Below are positions 1 to 12,300 of a stretch of DNA of 64,000 nt, piece after piece. Numbering within the stretch: the stretch's first letter is position 1; every line of letters begins with the position of its first letter. Position numbers and translations under genes: made by a program. The stretch comes from Paramecium tetraurelia (taxonomy: Eukaryota; Ciliophora; Oligohymenophorea; Peniculida; Parameciidae). The notes below the pieces were generated by a model. It did no database searches. It was given only the letters and a program-made list of their open reading frames with translations, and was not told the DNA's origin. The stretch lies in contig NW_001799366.1 in assembly GCF_000165425.1 (NCBI RefSeq), forward strand, positions 355,254 through 419,253. Reading direction: 5' to 3'.

Positions 1-3000
1 TTATTTTTTGTTTTTGCTTGTGCTCCTTGATTTCTAATGAAGTTATAACAGAATCATTTGATTATAAGTACTCTCTCAACAGTTCTCTCCTTTTGTCATC
101 AAATGGTTGTTACTTGACAAATTATTTCATGCTCAAATAGATTCTTAAGAAATTGATATTTTATTTCTAATTCAATGTTAAATCATGTATCTGATCTTAA
201 ATCACTCTATCTTTGAGTGCTTGCCAATAATCCCTTTTTATTTCACCCTTCCCCACCTTGTCAATCTTCTCACACAGGATGTTAAACAGTATAATCAAAT
301 CAAAGCAGATGGTAAATACTTCAAATTCTCCTGGGGCAATTAAATCATATTGGCATTTTAGATAAGTGCAATTAATGTTATCTACATGAGTACATTTCTA
401 CCCTTGAATTATAATCTAAAGCCTAGGAGCAAAGGTGTCATAAATGGTCAATAGCTTTTCAAAAAGAATCTAAAAATTCAATTCAGTGTAACTTTGGTGT
501 AAATCCAATTAAACTAATAAAAGTAGTTTTATAGTTGCTTTAAATAAGGTTCGATAATTATTGTCTTATAAATTATCAGCCAAAATATCATACTTTGGAG
601 TGGTGATAACGAATTATATTATTTAGATTAAGGGTTTGTGATTAAATATTAAATTTTAGTTTTGAGGATTTCCTTCACAAAAATTATTTAAGCATCTGAA
701 TGATTCCGTATATAGTGTTAATATATCAGTTTCTGTGCATATATGAGTTAATTATGACCTATTGATATAATTAAAGTAATTGGTAGTAAAATATAATACT
801 TCCTCAGTTAGAGAGGACTGATTTGCAGAATCTCCGAATTGAGAAGTGACATCTGTGCATTGGATGAGTTTACCTATGAGTCTCAAAATAGAAGCAATAA
901 TTTTAAAGAACTGTCCAAGTAATTAATTCTTCTCATTGCTTAGATCAGTCTTGCTTATGAATAGACGATTGTCATTGCTTGATGCACTCTATTTGATATG
1001 CTACTCCAAACTAAATAATCTATCAACTTAATTGAATGTGCGAGATATAAATTTATTAAACTACAACCAGCAGTCATTCTAGATGACAGTGGCTAATTGT
1101 TGTTTGTTCATCCTTTAGATTTGTTCAAAAATAAACAGAGTTTTTTTAACTTTCTTAATGCTCTTAATCGTGTATTCATTATCGCTCTCCTCTAAGTACA
1201 TCATCAGAAAAGGTATTTGTTTGATACAAAAATGCAAGAGTCGATCTTTTTCAATAATACTCTACTCTCTTTGTAAGCATTCATAAATAATGTTCAAAGC
1301 TAATTATTTTTATTAGATAGCCTCTTCCTTTAGTAATCTAGAAAATATGTAAATAACTTCATCATCATTAGACAACTTCAAAAGGAATTGCTCCTAAATA
1401 TCATTAAATAAGGCTTTATCGAGTCTATAAAAATTGTATGGATTGTCTGGATTTATCAGCAACTCATACTGATAAATGAACTAGCCATAGGTTTGTTGTA
1501 TGAACAGCGACTAAATTAATCATAATTAATACTTCTTGTTGATAATTCTTCTATTATATCTTCTTTTTTTACAATTCCTTAAGTTCAACTTTATTGTATT
1601 TGATTTTTTGACTATCGAAATAGTTCATAAGTTTCTAGAAGAACTTATCTATGAAACGAATAGTTATGAAATATACTTATATCTAGCAGGTTTTTGGTGG
1701 AATCTCTTAATTACATATAGGATTCATAATATTTTGAAGCGTCCTCATAGGTTAGATACTGACTAATGTCTGGTAATGTTTTCGATAATTTAATTTAGAT
1801 CAATTGCTAGAAGTGTTCTTCCAAGATCTGATTGAACAAGTTGCAAAATTTATCCTTACCTATTAATTTATCTGGAGTGTTGACACTATATTGACCCTCA
1901 GAGATTAGTAATTCTGTGTGAAATTGAAATTCCCCTCTGATTTTATCCATCATTTCATTTATTGTGAGATGCTTTTCCATCATATAACATCTTAGCTTTT
2001 CGTAAAATTAGTTTAAGTTTTACTTTAACTCTTCCTGAGATGGTTTAGGCAATGCCTTCTATTTGTATTCTTTGATTTAGGTCTTGATAGCCCTCTGAGT
2101 CTTATATTCTTAGGCATACTTGATGGTTTTGAAATTCTTTAAATTGGATTCTAAGGGACATTGCATAAGACATTTGGATATATAATGTTATAGTTATGCC
2201 AAGTACACTCTATATTTTGGATATTGCAAAGTATTTTCAATTAGATTCAAGGTTTGTCTAATATTTTCTAGTATCAATTTGATTAAAGCCAATGGTTCAT
2301 AGAGGGAATCTTCAGTAATTTGATTCATTTGTTCAATTTAGAGTATCTATTAATTCGATTAGGTTTCTGATATATTCCATTTGCGATATTATACCTCTAA
2401 AAATAGTTATTGCAACAACATGAGAACTCCAAATTGAATATTCTACCAATTAGAAATCTTGAGGAAGTATTTCCAATATTCAGTATTATCAAAAACAATC
2501 CTCTTTTATTCATTCATTTATTGGACTTGTTATTGAGCCGCATTTGTTTGATTGGGCATACCTGGAGTTGTGGCTAATAAATTCTTTTTCTTTTCTTCAG
2601 TATCCTAAAACATCTTCTGTTTGATCATGTCTACTTACAACTTATCCTTTGTTATTTTCTCCTTGTCTTCTTCAGTGTTGGTCTCACACTATTTTAATAA
2701 TCCATCTAGATATTTTGGGTATGCCAAGAGATCATTCAATAGCATAATTAACAGTTCTCTCATATCTGACATGGTAAATGTTGGTATCTATTGAATCTGA
2801 GTTATGTAAACCAATTTGATTAACTCAGATTTAATTAAATAAGATATGGCTGGATTGTGAATCATCTAATTAATTTGTTCAGTAAATAAAATGCCTTGGA
2901 TCTATTGAATTCCCAAAGTATAATCCTTAATGACTTGAGCTGTCAACGCATTTGAAGCTGAGAAAATCTGAAATTCCATCCCATAAAACAGTTACTCTTC

Positions 3001-6000
3001 CTTCTTGTTCTTTACATCATTTAATTGCTTATAATATTATAGGTCATTGATATAACTAGGGATTTTGAATAGGTTGCTCAGAATTTCTCTTTTTAAAGCA
3101 TTCATACGATCAAAAGAGAGTTATCTATTCTGTAGAATGGATAACAAAGCCTTATAGAATTGTTAACAAGTTCCTTTGTGTTCATGCATAGTGGCAAAAA
3201 TGGATTTGATTAATTACTGAAGAACACTCCACTAATCATTGAGACTTTAACAGAAGACTCCAATCAATTTGGATACCTTTAGATTGCTAGATGCTAATTA
3301 AATGATTGTAAATAGGTCCTCCTGGATTTCTGAACAATTGAGTTTATTATTCAATAGAAATAAACATAAGAATTTAATTGAGATTTGTTGAGTATCACTC
3401 TATTCACGTTATGCCTTAATCAATCTCAAAATTTATTTATGAACTCCTAGATTTCTTAGAATATTCTATGTTTTTGTTAATTTAAATGAATCCATTTTTA
3501 TTTCCTTAATTCGATTGATCAATTTGTTTAATTGATTGTCAATTTCCCAATTCTTTTCATCTTTTTGTTTCCCTCCTCCTTCTGAATTCTTCTTCTGAGA
3601 ATCCTCTAATTGTTATATCTGAACTTCCAATCGAATAGGAGAGAAGATTTATCCAACCAAAGAATTACCAGTCAATTACTAATACAACTCTAATTCATCT
3701 CCATCTAAAATGATCTCAGCTTGTCTCAATTATGAGATCCACTGTTAATTGACTCCCTAATTCAAGGCTTCCTGACACAACCTAAAACCCTTACTCTAGA
3801 ATAAATAATTGGAACAATAGAATCCCAACAAATACCCTAACACCAAGTTCTTATTCTATCCTAATTGCATTCGCATAATGATCTCTCTAACTTCAGCTAT
3901 CAACTTCTCCAGCGATTATAAACAATAGGTTTGATAGGACCTCTAGAAATGTCTTAAGAATTCTTGAATTTGCACATTCAACTGGATTGTGAAATACTAC
4001 TTCATCAGCAAACCAGCATTTGAAAATAGTTCATCTATCAAATCAACCAAACTCTATTGTTATAATGACTTCGCAGAAGCTATCAATTCATTCAACCAAT
4101 TCTCCTTCACTTCCAAGGCTTGTTTCTCTCTTTGTGATAAAAATGGCACAAAGATTTACAACATTGGCTTTACAATCGAACAAATCTACTCCTCCGTAAG
4201 GTATCCCAATTATATTATCTTGTAAACCAGATGATAAAGAGTAGTCAAAAACTTAATCTTTTACGAAATCTTGCTCTTCTACTCAACCTTCTCTGTTTAT
4301 ACCTAATTTCCACTTAGAGAAGGCAATCTTATATGCATCTTCTTTTTCTTCACTTTGATCAGACCTTCCTAGAAACTATTGCCCTAAGTCAGTAACTCTA
4401 AAAGGAGAGGCAACATCTTCTCTTCGAATTCCTTAGTCAATTTGCCCACTTCCACTGCCTCAACATAATGATTGAAAATTTGAGCTATCTTTTTATCCTT
4501 TTCCATCTACAGCTAACCCCAAATGAAACAGGTTTGAGAGTAGATTGGCAAAAAGGGATCAATATCTATGTACAGGACTTCATATAATTTGAGATAACTG
4601 TTTTTCATTGACAAAGGAATCTAGGTTGATTTAATTACATTCTAAATATGATTCGAAGTTATCCCCAAAAATTACACCTTCTTCATACATTTCTTATTTC
4701 TGCCCTTGCATAACTAAGCCAATAAGTTCACTGAAGCAGTCAAATAACTTAAGAACTGCAACAACGATTTCTTGACCAAGATTTTCTCTCCCAACTCTTC
4801 AAGTGAAAACAACTCCATCTCATTATTTTCAGAAGGCCTTATCAAATGCAATTGATTTAAGGAAGGATTCTTTAATAGGAAATCGGCCAAGGGTTCCTCT
4901 CGATATAAATTAAATGTAGGCTTATCGAGGAGAACATTAAATTGACATAAGAATTTGGTCTTGCCATTCTTTCCTTAAGAGAATAGTTCCTTACAAACTT
5001 TGTTTTGATATCGAAAGATCCCTTGATTGCTGGAATCCACCATTGCTATTGATATTACCTTAAGATAAATAGTCATGTCATAGATGTTATTCCCTACTTC
5101 CTCCAATGGTTCTAATAGGCGAACCCAATCCGTCAAATCGATGTTTGGTTGGTCTTTTACTGCTTCCCTCAGAATGGCTGAAACATGGGGTCCATAACTT
5201 CGAATTTATTTACACAAGAATTCGTCATTATCCAAGGCTATTTTGCGATTGCTCTGATTGTTTTTGATGGACAAGAGGATGATCTTGTAAATGTGAACAG
5301 GAATGGATGCCAAAGCTTTGAATGCCACATAAGACTAAGAAAATACACTTAAATTATTACAGCTGTCTATTGCGATGGCAGACGTCTTTCTGTCTTATAC
5401 AATCGGCTCTACTCCTTCTCTCTAAACACTTTCTATTAGGTGAAGACAATGTTGTCAATCAATTTCAATAAGGAGAATAGCAACTCCAAGATCTTCTATT
5501 CTCTCAATAACTTTTGCTTCTATTGATAGCTAGTTTGGACATTGTTGTTCATTTCATATTGATTTGCTTTGTTAGACAAGTGATTGTTCAAGGCTTCCAA
5601 TTGCAATTACAAATGATAAACCTCCTGTTCCAACTGTCCTTTTAGAGACAAGGATTTCAAGTAATCGAATACAAAAATGTCTTCATTCTATTTCTTCTTA
5701 TCTGACAAGATGGACCATTATTGCAAATACACATGGAAGTTCAGGATTCTCATATGAATTTCATTGAGATCCTCCAAAATGACAGAAGATGCAGGGTCGA
5801 TCTATTTGATTGAGAATAGCTGGGGTGTCTGATCATTGGGGAGAGGTTGAAATTGGAATTTTCCATTCTAAGTCAGCATCAAGTATGTTCCTAGAGAACT
5901 TTGAATGCTGACGATTTGTTCATTGGATTCTTGTTGCTCTGTAGATTCAGGATTGAAGTAGAAGATGCTATAATCATCCTGCATATAGCCTGCTGTCAAT

Positions 6001-7224
6001 TTGAGTCTCTTTTCATCATTGGGATCTACTGACAAATATTACTACGTAAATAAGGATTTTAATTTACAAGCATTAGGACCAGCTTGTTGTTCTGTAAATG
6101 GGAATAGAGGTTGTATTTCAAAGTATGTATATGAATTTAGGAGATTGCTCGATTGTACTTCGTAATCCTGCATCAAATACTTGTTGAGATCTAGGGTTCT
6201 CAGAGAGAAGGTCTCCTGTTGTTGTTGTTACTGATCATTATTGAAATTGTTGATGATGGCATTTTTGTTGATTATGAATTACTGCAGTTATTTCTCGCTG
6301 GTTCCAATGGCTATCATATACTGTTGATTGATGATTTGGATAATATTATTCTAATGACTCTTGACCTTGTGCAAATGGAAACAGTCAGGCCTATCACTTG
6401 CATTGATGTCAATGAACTTGTTGCTTGAGTATCGTGATTCATCCTTCTCCAATTTCAGATAATACTATCTATTGGAGTCCTATTGAAACAGCAACTGATC
6501 ATTGTATTGGATCTTGTCTCCGATTTTGTTTGCACTCGAATATGGCATGATTCTCAATATGTTCTGATGACCAATTTGGGATTGCAAATTGACTTAAAAA
6601 GATCCTCGTTCTTGTGATGGCACATCCAAATTGATCATCACACTCTACTCTGACTTAGAGTGAACCAACACTATGCGCTGACCGTAACAAACGTAACTCT
6701 GATCACTCATGATAGTTCTCGGATTCCGAATTGTAAAAAAACACTTCTATTGATGCGAATAGGGGTTGTTAATGACTTGATTGGTCATGTTCACACAATT
6801 TATTGACCCAGAGTACTACAGATTCCCTATGATTATCAATTCATGGATTTGAGTTTCACTCTGTTTCCCTCCAATTGCTGTGCCAGCCACATTGGTTTTA
6901 ATCACGAAGACATCGCCAAACTTCAAATACGGGTGTTCCGATTGTCGATGACCTTGGATCTCCTTCTCGGGACCTTTGTTTTGGACTAATGACTTTTTCT
7001 TTGACTTTATTATTTCTTTCTACACAGACTAATTATCAGATATCTCGTTGTCTAGGATCTCGTCCTTCTCTTGCTATCTCATTATGTCCTAAGTTCATTC
7101 AACTGATTTACTTATTGAGGCTAAGTTGATTGCCTGACTTTTGTTTATAGGAATGTCAGTTACTTTTGTTTCTTGGTCTCCTACTCGAAGTCCTCCCTCT
7201 ATTAAGTTTAGGCTTCTTGTCCAT
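1..7224 (-). CDS. IP3 receptor/ryanodine receptor-type Ca2+-release channel, partial (C-terminal pore lies beyond the left edge)
   Basis: Intracellular Ca2+-release channel family; it would sit in ER, alveolar sac or contractile-vacuole membranes and release stored Ca2+. The N-terminal region (about 7000-6300) reads as a beta-trefoil/MIR-like segment containing YLKFGDVFVIKTN. A long helical RIH-type region follows, and near 700-550 there is an RIH-associated block with FCEGNPQNQN, the counterpart of the family's FCEGHN..MQN motif. The frame stays open to base 1, so more than 2300 residues are present and the C-terminal pore is missing. Introns seen: 7138-7163, 7089-7111, 1649-1676, 1511-1532. 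The start at 7224 is chosen because it gives a short basic N-terminus that two introns join to the conserved frame. An ATG at 7402 in another frame is possible. The region 1800-6200 was only sampled, so further introns are likely there. Confidence 0.85.
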
Positions 7225-7280
7225 TTTTATTCCCCAAGTATTGACTAGTAGCTTAAATCAATGTGGGTGATCTATTTATT

Positions 7281-7775
7281 TCACCCTAATGGAGAGTATT
7301 CTGTTTCAGTGTTCTAAAACCAATCTTAAGGAATGCATTTTTTATGTGCTCCGTTCCCTTCTTGCAGGACTATATCGCTACAAAGGAAAGGCTCATATTC
7401 ATTTATTTATGAAACTAATTAATTTATAAAATATTCAAATTATATGTACAATATGTTCAACCCCATGAATTCGCAACCAACAACATGTCTATCATTATCA
7501 GTCGTGCAATCTGGGGGAGTTCTCCGAGTTCGAGTCTCAGAAGAGGAGTGTCGATTTATTTGGAAGTAGAAGTCCAAACATTCTGAGAAATTACCTTCCT
7601 TTCTTATTTTATTTAAATGATGTTCTATTATCTCACTCATTTGCGAGTCTGGTATTTGTCTATATCCGAATTTAAATTTAAAATTTGTTGACGTTATAAT
7701 TAGGAATATTCGAATATTCAATAATGAATACCCGATTGGGTGATAATGTCCTCCTTTTGATGGACGAAAATACAT
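7281..7775 (-). CDS. Hypothetical 164-residue ORF upstream of the Ca2+-release channel
   Basis: TGA-free frame from an ATG at 7775 to a TGA at 7281-7283. The first roughly 110 codons contain no TAA or TAG, using only CAA/CAG for Gln, which is unlike neighbouring genes where TAA/TAG are common. The product has an amphipathic stretch (IRKEGNFSECLDFYFQINR) and a basic Ser/Thr/Arg patch. Its 3' end (FLCSDIVLQEG) faintly resembles the very N-terminus of IP3 receptors, so it could instead be an upstream exon of the neighbouring channel gene joined by an intron I cannot place. I recognise no family. The frame continues upstream of the ATG to a TGA near 7856. Confidence 0.35.
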
Positions 7776-8076
7776 GAGAGCGTCCTGTAATATTAATTTA
7801 GGTTGCTCTTCACTTTTCGATTGATGGAGCCTCAAGATCTTAAGTGATTGAAGTCACTTTGAAGTGTGGGTTATTGGCGGGCTTTCTCAGGATACTAAGG
7901 TGAATTGTTAGGCTTAAATAAGATCTATTTATTTTTAATTAATTTCTTTAATAAGGTTTTGAATCACTATAGATAGTGTCATTTTTATCATAATTAAAAT
8001 TAATTATCAGAATTTCTTTAATTGATAGTATAAAAGCCTTTTAGGAATTTCATATTTTCATCAAAAATATAATTAA
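7776..8076. other. Intergenic region upstream of the ABC transporter
   Basis: About 300 bases. The part from 7880 on is strongly AT-rich and should hold the promoter of the plus-strand ABC transporter. No RNA gene or repeat seen. Confidence 0.5.
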
Positions 8077-11000
8077 ATGAAAACTGATGGTGCAGCAGAA
8101 AATTAGGCTCTTACAAATGGGAATGGAGCCAATGCACAGCCACAACAAGAACCGATGGTTCCATATTTTGAGCTTCTAAGGTACGCCAGTCCAAAAGACA
8201 AAGTTTTAATGTTCATTGGTGGGTTCGCAGCCTTTTGCAACGGAGCTGCCTTTCCAAGTTTTTCAATCATCTTCGGAGATATGACAGACTCATTCTCAGA
8301 AGCAGGAGATGAAATGGTTCGTTAAGCTGGATTGAATGCAATGTAAATATATAGAAAAACTCAATATAGATATTTCGTTATTGTTGCAGTGGGAACAATG
8401 CTCATGTCCTTCATAATGTTCGCCACTTGGATGATCACTGGAGAGAATCAGAGCATAGAATTCAGAAAGAGATACTTCTCTGCAATTTTGAGATAGGAAA
8501 TCGGATGGTTCGATACCATTAATCCAAACGAATTGAATAGCAAAGTGGCAAACGAGACCTTTGCAGTACAGGGTGCCATCGGAGAGAAAGTTCCTACCTT
8601 TATCATGACCTTCTCGATGTCCTTCTTTGGCTTCTTGATTGGTTACATTTAGTACTCATTTTATCATAAATATTTTAGTGGTTGGTAATTAGCCTTGGTA
8701 GTCACAGCCACATTGCCAGCAATCTCCATAGCCACAGCCATATTCGCCGTCATTATCCAAACATCTGAAAATGCCACCCAAAAAGCCTATTCAGATGCTG
8801 GAGCCTTGGCAGAACAAGCAATCAATGCCATCAAGACAGTGAAGATGTTGGATGGTGAGGACTTCGAAGTCGAGAAGTACAAAAAGCACCTTCTTGATGC
8901 AACAGCCACAACAATCAGTTATCAATTCGGTGTTGGATTGGCATTCGGATTTTTATGGGCAGCCATGCTTTGGGCCTACGCTCTTGGTTTCTGGTATGGA
9001 GCTAAGTTGATTTCCGATTAGGTATCCATAATAATATATACATTTAATAGACTATTAATGATAACATGGGTGCAGTGTACACAGTGGGAGATGTGATGAT
9101 TATCTTTTTTGCCATTTTGACTGGTGGATTCTCATTAGGCTAAGCAGGTCCTTGTGTCCAGAATTTTGCCAAGGGAAGACAAGCAGCTGTTAAAATGTTT
9201 GCCATCTTAGACAGAAATCCAAAGATCGTCAACCCTCTTAACCCAATAAAATTAACATCTTTTAATGGAACTATTCTATTGAGGAATATCCAATTTAGTT
9301 ATCCAAACAGACCAGACCAAAAAATATTGAAAGGATTAAACTTAAATATACCTGCTGGCAAGAAAGTAGCCTTGGTAGGAGAGAGTGGTTGTGGTAAATC
9401 CACTGTTATGTAATTGATCGAAAGATTCTATGATTGTGAAGAAGGAGAAGTATTATTTGGTGGAGCTGATGGAATCAATGTCAAAGACTTGGATCTTCTT
9501 GATTTGAGAAGTAGAATTGGTCTTGTCGGATAAGAACCAGTGTTGTTTGCCACCAGTATCAGAGAGAATCTATTGTATGGTAAGACAGATGCAACAGAAA
9601 CTGAAATGATTGATGCTTTAAAGAAAGCCAACGCTTGGGACTTTGTATCCAAAATGGACAAGGGATTGGAAACCTACGTTGGTATAGGAGGTGGCCAATT
9701 GAGTGGTGGATAGAAGTAGAGAATAGCTATTGCCAGAGCCATCTTAAAAAGACCATAAATATTGTTACTCGATGAAGCCACCAGTGCCTTGGATAGAACC
9801 AATGAGAGATTGATCCAAGAGACTTTGGATGAAGTGTCAAAGGGAATCACTACCATCGTCATTGCTCACAGATTAAGCACAATCTAAAATGCTGACTTAA
9901 TCTATGTCATTGATAAAGGTCTCGTGGTTGAAATGGGAACTCATCAAGAATTGATGAATATGCATGGAAAATATGAAATCTTGGCTAAGAATTAGATTCA
10001 AGCCTAAAATCAAGAAAAAGACTCTGGATCTTTTAGTTCTAATCCTTCATAGAAGAATCTTGACGATCAACAAGTAGGATCTCAAAGATCAGTTAAACTT
10101 AAGATGAATATGACCGATCAACAAAACATTGTTGTTGCTGTTAAATAAGAAATCGACAGATTCCAAGATTTGGGAGTACCTGAATTGGTCAAGAAGGTTT
10201 CTGGATAAGTACATCATCATCATCACCATCATCATCATCATAAGAAAAATGAAACAGACTTGGAAACACAACCATTACCTAAGAAAGATGAATCCAAATA
10301 GGAGAAACAAGAAGTTGATGCATAAATGGGAAGATTGTTCACTTACAATTAAGATGAGAAACCTCAATTTATCATTGGTATTATTGCAGCCTTAGCCAAT
10401 GGATGTACATTCCCAGTGTTCTCCTTGTTCTTGGCTGAAATGATTACTGTTTTAGTGGAATCCAATCCTTCCTTTGCTGATTATCAATGTTCAATCACAT
10501 ACGATAACCCCACCACAGAAATGTGCTAACTCTTGAAAGACGATTTAAAGGATGAAGTAAAAACCAAAGCAGATAGACTGGCCCTCTGGTTTTTCTTGAT
10601 TGGAGTTGCAGCTCAAATTCTTTGGACATTCCAAATGTATTTCTTGGCATATGTGGGAGAGAAACTCACCTGTAAATTGAGATTGGATACATACAGAAAA
10701 TTGTTGAGAATGCCTATTCCATACTTTGATATCCCCAAAAACAATGCAGGTACCTTAACAAGCAGATTGTCTGTTGATTGTAAATTGATTAATGGACTCA
10801 CCTCATCAATTTTGGGTATTAACATATCAAATGTTGGTGCTTTGATTTGTGGATTGGTTATTTCCTTTGTTGCCAGTTGGTAAATGACCCTTATCATGCT
10901 TGGATTGGCTCCCTTGTCATACGTAGGAGGAATCTTGTAAGCCAAATTTTTGTAAGGGTTCTCAGATCTTACTGACGAAGCATATAAAGATTCTGGTAAC

Positions 11001-12216
11001 TTGATTATGGAAGCTGTCACCAATATAAGAACTGTAGTTTCATTCGGTAATGAGGAGATTATTCTTGGAATATATTCAAAGAAGGTCCAACTTCCATTGA
11101 TGAAAGCAAAAGAGAGAGGAATATATGCAGGTTTGGCTTTCGGATTTTCATAAATGTAAATGTTCATCATTAATGCCATTGTCTTCTACGTTGGAGCTAT
11201 CCTCTGTAGAGATGGAGTCATCACGATAGAAGGTATGTTTAAGTCCATTCTTGCCATTACATTTGCAACCATGAGTGCAGGAAATAATGCAGCATTCGCA
11301 GGTGATATTGGAGCAGCTAAAAATGCCAGCAGAAACATTTTTGAAATTTTAGATAGTGAAGATGAATTCTAGAGAGAAGAGAGACTAAAAAAGCAGAAGA
11401 TTACTAAACCAATGTAAGGAGACATCCATTTCAACAACCTTACTTTCAAATATGTAGGAAGGGATAAGAATGTGTTTGAAAACTTGAGTTTGACTGTTAA
11501 ATAAGGATAGAAAGTTGCCTTTGTGGGTCCTTCTGGATGTGGTAAATCTACTTTGATGTAAATGCTTATGAGATTTTACGAACCAGATCAAGGTGTCATT
11601 ACCATTAATGGCATTGACATCACCGATTATGACATCAGGTACATCAGAAGACAATTTGGTATTGTTTCATAAGAGCCAGTGTTGTTCAATGGTACTATTA
11701 AGGAAAATATTCAATACAATCTACCGGCTATTACTGGTGAGCAAATAGAAAATGCAGCCAAGAAAGCCAATGCTTATGATTTTATCATCAAGAACCAATT
11801 CGAAGAAACCCAGGTGGAATAGAAGGGAAATGAGAAGCAAAGAGGACAAGGATTCGATAGATAAGTAGGACCAAAGGGAGCTTAGATTTCAGGAGGCCAG
11901 AAACAACGTATTGCCATTGCTAGAGCCATCCTTAGAGATTCAAATCTCTTATTACTTGATGAGGCCACAAGTGCTCTGGATGCTGCAAGTGAATAATTAG
12001 TGCAGGACAGTCTGAACAAACTGATGGAGGGAAAAACCACTGTTGCAATTGCTCACAGAATTTCAACTATCAAAGTAATTAATTCATAATATCCATTAGG
12101 ACTCTGATGTTATTTATGTCTTCGAAGACGGCAAAATCGTTGAAGAAGGTAGCTACTAAACATTGGTGGGTCTTAAAGGTGCATTCTATAGACTTGAATA
12201 AGGAATTGCTAAATGA
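8077..12216 (+). CDS. Full-length ABC transporter, subfamily B (P-glycoprotein/MDR type)
   Basis: ATP-driven export pump with the order TMD-NBD-TMD-NBD, 1343 residues, a usual length for full ABCB proteins. NBD1 has Walker [10 protein letters not shown] (about residue 406), signature LSGGQKQ (about 515) and Walker [12 protein letters not shown] followed by the H-loop IAHRLST. NBD2 has Walker [10 protein letters not shown] (about 1122), signature ISGGQKQ (about 1243), Walker [13 protein letters not shown] and IAHRIST. Both sites look catalytically intact. Introns: 8343-8369, 8652-8678, 9022-9050, 12075-12099; the spliced length is divisible by three. The first TMD follows a short polar N-terminus. 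The linker between the halves is charged and contains ten consecutive His near 10212-10241. Substrate cannot be told from sequence. It converges with the DUF4378 gene, with 84 bp between stops. Confidence 0.96.
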
Positions 12217-12300
12217 TGATTTGTTAAATTGTTATATATTATTTAAATTATAAATTCGATATCTTTTGTTAACTAGAATACAAAAAGTAATTAATTGTGA

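Noticed and set aside
1536-1766. 76-codon plus-strand ORF with hydrophobic start
   Set aside because: Antisense to the Ca2+-release channel, which reads through here with two introns.
7490-7540. tRNA-like T-arm (GAGTTCGAGTCTC)
   Set aside because: No matching acceptor or anticodon stem; the stem has a mismatch and it lies in an open frame.
10613-11179. 188-codon minus-strand ORF
   Set aside because: Antisense to the second TM domain of the ABC transporter, whose sense frame has conserved motifs.
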